A stretch of DNA of 46,424 nucleotides from Candidatus Palauibacter polyketidifaciens. GTDB taxonomy: Bacteria; Gemmatimonadota; Gemmatimonadetes; Palauibacterales; Palauibacteraceae. The stretch covers positions 1 through 46,424 of the forward strand of contig NZ_CANPVO010000003.1 in assembly GCF_947581785.1 (NCBI RefSeq). Reading direction: 5' to 3'. Numbering within the stretch: position 1 is the stretch's first letter; each line of letters starts with the position of its first letter. The position numbers were made by a program, and so were the translations under genes. The notes under the pieces are model-generated. The model saw only the letters and a list, made by a program, of their open reading frames with translations. It was not told the origin of the DNA and searched no databases. Shown in pieces: positions 42,321 through 46,424 of this stretch.

Positions 42321-43169
42321 CTACCGATTCGCGGCAAGCGTCCAGGCGACACCCGCGCGAAGGTTCCAGTCTCCGCTCATTTCGGTCGTTCCGTGCCCGA
42401 GCGCGGCGTCGATCGCGACCGGTCCCCGTCTCCACTCGACCGTGGCCCGGAGTTCGCCGAGGTCGCCGGTGCCGGGCGGGGAGATGCTTCTCGTGCTGGC
42501 CCGCCCCCGGGTCCCGACGGACAGCCGCCAGCTCGGGGCCGCGTCCCACAGGGCCTCGAACGCCCAGGCGAACGCATCGTTCTGCTCGAAGGGCTCGGCC
42601 GGCACCTCCAGGATGGAGACGCCGAACCAGCCGGTCGCGCGCCAGCGGGCGGAGGCCCAGGAGAAGAGAGCCGCCATCGTAACGTCGGTCGTGTTCGTGC
42701 CGATTCCCATCGATTCGTCGGAGTTCGGCAGCTTGACTCCCAGGTGCCCGCCGGCCGAGAAGCCCCCCGGTCCCCTGAGGGGGACGATCGAGATGCCGAT
42801 TTCGAAATCGCCGACATCGCGCGTCGTCCCGTCTCGAACGGAGGGGTCGAGCGCGATGGCGGGGGCCCGGTCCCGCGATTCGATCGAGAGCACCTTCCGG
42901 ACCGCCCCCTTCAGTTCGGCGACCGCGTGCGGCCCGATCGCCCAGGCGGCGTGGAGCACCGGGAAGGCGGTCAGCTCCCCTCCGTGTCCGGCCAGCGGAA
43001 AGGCGGCGTTCGTCGTGCGCGTGAAGCCGATGCCGATCAGGGCTTCGCTCCGCTCCAACCCTACCGGCTGCACGAGCGCGTCGCGCTTCAGTTGCGCCAC
43101 CGCCATCGCGGGGAGGACGATGCCGAGCGCCACGGCCAGAAACGCGGGCCGAAACGCGCCCGGAAACAC
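42321..43169 (-). CDS. Putative outer-membrane beta-barrel protein
   Basis: The 282-residue protein has a signal peptide (FLAVALGIVLPAMAVAQ). Alternating strands follow (ALIGIGFTRTTNAAFP, VGDFEIGISIVPLRG, FSAGGHLGVKLPNSDE), ending in WNLRAGVAWTLAANR. This is typical of small transporter-like or DUF3187-like outer-membrane barrels. No specific family could be named. It precedes the cupin cluster by 100 bases on the same strand. Confidence 0.72.
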   Translation of the reverse strand: MFPGAFRPAFLAVALGIVLPAMAVAQLKRDALVQPVGLERSEALIGIGFTRTTNAAFPLAGHGGELTAFPVLHAAWAIGPHAVAELKGAVRKVLSIESRDRAPAIALDPSVRDGTTRDVGDFEIGISIVPLRGPGGFSAGGHLGVKLPNSDESMGIGTNTTDVTMAALFSWASARWRATGWFGVSILEVPAEPFEQNDAFAWAFEALWDAAPSWRLSVGTRGRASTRSISPPGTGDLGELRATVEWRRGPVAIDAALGHGTTEMSGDWNLRAGVAWTLAANR

Positions 43170-43181
43170 GGTCGGAAACGA

Positions 43182-43213
43182 CGAGAGCCCGACGCATGAA
43201 CGCCGGGCTCTCG
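43182..43213 (-). terminator. Perfect 10-bp hairpin between the repeat protein and the barrel gene
   Basis: CGAGAGCCCG (43182-43191) pairs perfectly with CGGGCTCTCG (43204-43213) around a 12-base loop. On the minus strand it is followed by TCGTTTCC, only a weak U tract. It lies about 50 bases after the stop of the repeat protein and 12 before the next start. Confidence 0.5.
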
Positions 43214-43264
43214 GGATGTGCGGCGAAGCGGACCGCCGGCGGGGTGCCGGCCGGCGGGTGCGAC

Positions 43265-43951
43265 TCAGTTTCGAGCCGCCTGCATGATGTCGTCCACGTA
43301 GCCGTCCAGTCGCGCCATGACCTCGATCGTCTCGGCCTGCGTCCCGGCGTTGGCCAGTTCTCTCGCCAGACTGAGAAGCAGTCCGCGGATGGCGGCGGCA
43401 TTCCCGCCTCCCATCGACGGGGCCTCGGCCACGGCGGGCGGCGGCGCGGGCTCGGCCACGGCCGGCGCGGCGGGCTTCCGGGGCCGCGCGGCGGGCTTCC
43501 GGGGCTTCGGGGCGGGCTTCGGAGCCGGCGCAGCCGCGGCCAGACGCCGCTTCACCTGGAGCGGGTACTTCGCGTGGAACTGTCGGGCCGACAGCTTGGC
43601 GACCGAAGCGTCGATCTCGCAGGCGCCCTTGAACAACTCCGCGTTCTTTACGTCGGGATTCCTCTTGAGCACGCGGGCCACGTACGCCAGCACCGCTGCT
43701 TCCCCGTCGCGCTTCGGGGCACGCGGCGGCCGCGCCGCCTTCGCCTTTGCCGGCGCCCGGACCGTCCTCTTCGTGCCGGCCCCCGCCAGACGACGCTTGA
43801 TCTGCAGCGGATACTTCGCATGGAACTGCCTCGGGTTCAGCTTCCCGATGGCCTTGTCTATGAGTTTCGCCCCTTCAAAGAGCGTCGCATTCGAGACCTG
43901 GGAGTTCTTTTTCAACTCCTCCTCTATGAATTTCATCACATCTTCGTTCAT
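43265..43951 (-). CDS. Unrecognised basic protein with two QFHAKYPLQ repeats
   Basis: The 228-residue protein holds two copies of a module of about 50 residues (about 5-56 and 86-138). Each contains an NAxLFxGA helix, an ID-xx-I/V-xKL helix and the near-identical RQFHAKYPLQ(I/V)KRRLA. Basic Ala/Lys/Pro/Arg linkers (about 57-82 and 139-165) resemble histone H1 tails. A C-terminal helical region (188-226) reads RGLLLSLARELANAG and MARLDGYVDDIM. No signal peptide is present. GGAGGAGG lies before the ATG. DNA or RNA binding is plausible from charge only, and no family was recognised. Confidence 0.82.
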   Translation of the reverse strand: MNEDVMKFIEEELKKNSQVSNATLFEGAKLIDKAIGKLNPRQFHAKYPLQIKRRLAGAGTKRTVRAPAKAKAARPPRAPKRDGEAAVLAYVARVLKRNPDVKNAELFKGACEIDASVAKLSARQFHAKYPLQVKRRLAAAAPAPKPAPKPRKPAARPRKPAAPAVAEPAPPPAVAEAPSMGGGNAAAIRGLLLSLARELANAGTQAETIEVMARLDGYVDDIMQAARN

Positions 43952-44123
43952 TGTGCCTCCTCCTGCAGATTTTTCGCCCGACGATAGATATCGAGTAGCG
44001 CGTACTTGCTGTGTCGTAATGGACCATGATCTACTCCGATGCGCCGCAAGTCAACTGTAAGGCAAGTAAAGACGTACGACCTTCCCTTTCTGGGGTCGCG
44101 GCGCGGACGTAGCTTCCCGCCCC

Positions 44124-45392
44124 ATGCAGCTTCGATCGACGTCCACCCTGATCGCCGCCGTGGCGTGGTGCCTGCTCCCGGCACTCGCGCACGCGCAGGG
44201 ATCGCGCCTCCCCGGCGCGATCGAAGCGGGACTCATCCTCCGGCACCTCGATGGCGTGAAGAGGGTGCTCGTGGTGGCGGCGCACCCGGATGACGAAGAC
44301 ACCGCCCTGCTGACCACGCTCGCGCGCGGATGGGGGGTGGAGGCCGCCTACTTTTCATTCACGCGAGGCGAGGGAGGCCAGAACCTCATCGGCACGGAAC
44401 TCGGCGAGGGGCTCGGCATCATCCGCTCGGGCGAACTGCTCGCTGCCCGCACGATCGACGGGGCGGAGCAGTTCTTCGGCCGCGCCTTCGACTTCGGCTA
44501 CTCGAAGACGGCGGACGAGACCTTCTCGAAGTGGCCGCGCGAGCGGATCCTTTCCGACCTGGTGTGGACGATCCGGCGTTTCCGTCCACACGTGCTCATC
44601 AGCATGTGGAGCGGAACGGAGCGGGACGGCCACGGGCACCACCAGGTGTCCGGCCTGCTCACGCGCGAGGCCTTCGACGCCGCGGGAGACGCGACCCGCT
44701 TCCCGGAACAGTTGGCGGCGGGCGCGGCACCCTGGGCGCCGCTGAAGCTGTACCGCCGCCCCCTCTTCGAGCTGGGCGCCACCTCGATCGAAATCGAGAC
44801 GGGCACGCTCGATCCCCTGTTCGGCCTCACGCACCACCAGGTCGCGATGGACAGCCGCAGCCAGCACCGCTCGCAGGACTTCGGCACGGCGCTGCCGCTC
44901 GGTCCGCGCGTCACCCGCCTCTCGCTCGTCTCCTCGCGGGTCGGCGGCTCTCCGACGGAGCCGCTGTTTACGGGGGTGGACACGACGCTGGCGACTCTGG
45001 CCGCCGACCTCGGCGGGTCCGCGGAGGCGGACGTTCATACGGACATTCATGCGTACCGGGAGGCGATCGGCGACGCCGGCGGTTCGCTCAACGCGACGAG
45101 GCCGGAGACCGCCCTGCCCTTCCTCGCCGAGGCGCTGCGACGGCTGGAGCGGCTCCGCGCCGCCGCACGCCCCGGGGCGGAGAGCGAGTTGCGACGCGAA
45201 CTCGACCGTCGCGCGCGCCTGCTAATGCGGGCGATCGCGGCCGTGGCCGGAGTGCGGGTCGAACTGCGGGCGCGAGACGACGTGCTGGTCCCGGGACAGA
45301 CCGTACTCGTCGAAGCGCGCCGGACGGCAAGCACATCATCTTCTCGTCGAACAAGAACAACTGCGACAGCCGGGAATTCGACCTGTTCCTGA
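44124..45392 (+). pseudogene. PIG-L family deacetylase, truncated at a junction near 45314
   Basis: The first 396 or so residues are a normal PIG-L/LmbE zinc deacetylase. They show a signal peptide (LIAAVAWCLLPALAHAQ), the metal motif VVAAHPDDEDTALLTTLA, FTRGEGGQN, LGIIRSGE and GHGHHQVSG. Such enzymes remove acetyl groups from N-acetyl sugars. After VLVEA the frame turns into an arginine/threonine-rich tail (RRTASTSSSRRT...) and stops. The same bases in the next frame encode a PD40/TolB repeat. Homologs of this exported kind are usually much longer, so the gene is broken by recombination or assembly. TAGCTT (44110-44115) ends eight bases before the ATG, with no Shine-Dalgarno. Confidence 0.8.
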
Positions 45393-45568
45393 TCGGCACC
45401 GACGGTTCGGGCCTGCGCCAGGTGACCGAGTTCGGCGGCTTCACGTCGTTCGCCGAGTTCTCGCCGGACGGTTCGCAGCTGGTGTTCTCGTCCGACCGCG
45501 ATGCCAGTTCGCGCTACGAGTTCAACATCTTCGTGGCGGACTGGAGCGGTCCCGGCGCCAAGCCCTGA
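45314..45568 (+). pseudogene. C-terminal fragment of a TolB/PD40 beta-propeller protein
   Basis: From about 45314 the frame encodes APDGKHIIFSSNKNN, LFLIGTDGSGLRQVTEF and FSPDGSQLVFSSDRDA, ending with a stop at 45568. These are WD40-like PD40 repeats as in TolB and related periplasmic propellers. No start or earlier repeats are present, so only the last 84 or so residues exist here. It abuts the end of the convergent UPF0182 gene and probably belongs to the same foreign or misjoined segment. Confidence 0.75.
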
Positions 45569-46424
45569 TCAGCGCTCGAAATCGCGCTCGAGCGCCTCGA
45601 TGTCGTCGGCTAGCTGGAGCGCCCGCCTGCGCAATTCCGCCAGGCGGCGGGCGACCGTACGGATCGGCGGCTCTGTAGCTTCGGCGACGGGCTGTCCCGC
45701 CTCGGCATCGGCCGAGGCAAGCAGAGCAGCAGCGTCTTCGGCCTCTAAGTCGCCCAGAGTGGCCAGCGCTTCCTCGAAGGTGTCCTCGTACACCAGCCTC
45801 TCGCCCATCGCGAGCACGACCTTGCGCAGCTGCGGCATGCGAGCCGCCTCGGCTTGGATGTAAATCGACTCCACATAGAGGAAATTCTCCCCAACGGGCA
45901 TGGCGATCATCTCGCCGCGCAGCACGCGGGAGCCCTGCTGGTTCCAGAGCGTCAGGTCGCGGGCGATCTGCTGCTCTTGGTTGATTTGCGCTTCGATCTG
46001 GTTCGGTCCGTAGACAAGCTGCTGCTTGGAAAGCTGATAGAAGATCAGCTCCCCGAGCCGATCGCCGTCGCAGCGGGCCGCCATCCAGCCGTTGAGATTG
46101 TCCTTGTTGCGCGGTGTGAACGGCAGCATCAGCAGGAACTCCGGCTCGGTCTCGCCCGGCAGCGTCGCCACGATGTAGGTCGGTTTCATGCGCTCGGCGG
46201 CGCCGGTGTCGCCGGCGAGGCTCCTGCCCACGTCCCAAATGTCTTCCCGGTTGTAGAACACGGTCGGGTCACGCATGTGGAATGTCCTGTAGAGCTCCGC
46301 CTGGATATCGAAAATCAACTCCGGGTAGCGAGCGTGCTCGCGGATCGAGGCAGGCATCGCCTCCATCGGCTGGAACAGGTTCGGGAACACGCGGGCGTAG
46401 GACTGGATGATCGGATCGGTCGCG
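45569..46424 (-). CDS. UPF0182 family membrane protein, C-terminal part (runs off window)
   Basis: The open frame enters from the right edge as TDPIIQSYARVFPNLFQPM and continues for about 284 residues. It includes RYPELIFDIQAELYRTFHM, FTPRNKDNLNGWMAARCDG and FLYVESIYIQAEAARMPQL, all typical of the UPF0182 (COG1615) C-terminal domain. Full-length members have several N-terminal membrane helices and about 900 residues; function is unknown. A helical tail (IRTVARRLAELRRRALQLA) ends it. Several 60-base stretches here hold only 32-33 G+C, clearly below the rest of the window. Confidence 0.88.
   Translation of the reverse strand, partial: ATDPIIQSYARVFPNLFQPMEAMPASIREHARYPELIFDIQAELYRTFHMRDPTVFYNREDIWDVGRSLAGDTGAAERMKPTYIVATLPGETEPEFLLMLPFTPRNKDNLNGWMAARCDGDRLGELIFYQLSKQQLVYGPNQIEAQINQEQQIARDLTLWNQQGSRVLRGEMIAMPVGENFLYVESIYIQAEAARMPQLRKVVLAMGERLVYEDTFEEALATLGDLEAEDAAALLASADAEAGQPVAEATEPPIRTVARRLAELRRRALQLADDIEALERDFER

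Noticed and set aside
44330..45568. A single frameshift in PIG-L rejoining it to the downstream frame
   Set aside because: The downstream frame is a PD40/TolB propeller, not the C-terminal part of a PIG-L enzyme, so correcting the frame would not restore a known protein.

Overview
The window is a GC-rich (mostly about 70% G+C), gene-dense bacterial segment. It shows no transposase, phage gene, CRISPR array or rRNA. Gene content suggests an aerobic Gram-negative heterotroph: two large TonB-dependent receptors of SusC and Oar type, outer-membrane and lipoprotein signals, a complete MoxR/Bat operon, heme A synthase, and several exported amidohydrolases and PIG-L-type enzymes. The mix resembles Gemmatimonadota, but that is an inference from gene content and not from a marker gene.

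Layout. 1-5296: two minus-strand TonB-dependent receptors (the first is cut by the window edge), then a CAU-anticodon tRNA. 5532-12276: selD and a tightly overlapping minus-strand operon moxR, DUF58, BatD-like, batA, batB, batC. 12326-14440: rluB, scpB and scpA (chromosome segregation), divergent from rpsT. 15015-17952: pyrR-pyrB-pyrC. 18024-20955: an NhaC-type antiporter, then a MerC-like membrane protein and a Fur-family repressor behind a palindromic operator. 20993-25411: tadA, gltX, a FadI-like thiolase and heme A synthase. 25523-29591: an ABC exporter, a TlpA-like thioredoxin and a D-aminoacylase-type amidohydrolase. 29707-33223: hemE, a hemY-type oxidase and hemH. 33260-35097: an unknown protein and a leucine-dehydrogenase-like enzyme. 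35134-42220: a minus-strand cluster of cupin, atypical SDR, multicopper oxidase, two paralogous amidohydrolases and an iodotyrosine-deiodinase-like flavoprotein. 42321-45568: an outer-membrane-like protein, an unrecognised two-repeat basic protein and a truncated PIG-L deacetylase. 45569-end: a UPF0182 fragment.

The strongest observations are these. (1) SelD is itself a selenoprotein: its real start lies 135 bases upstream of the apparent one, with an in-frame TGA in the active-site motif followed by a well-placed SECIS-like hairpin. (2) Seven genes without a Shine-Dalgarno have a TAnnnT hexamer 5-9 bases before the start codon, which suggests leaderless transcription. (3) A 7-2-7 palindrome sits inside the promoter of the merC-fur pair. 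(4) A nitroreductase-family protein keeps the Glu/Tyr/Lys substrate residues of iodotyrosine deiodinase. (5) A small basic protein carries two copies of an unfamiliar QFHAKYPLQ module. (6) A probable chimeric or recombination junction near 45314 joins a PIG-L gene to a PD40 fragment and lower-GC DNA.

Translational coupling is common: ATGA or GTGA overlaps join most genes within the minus-strand operons, and these overlaps were used to choose several start codons.
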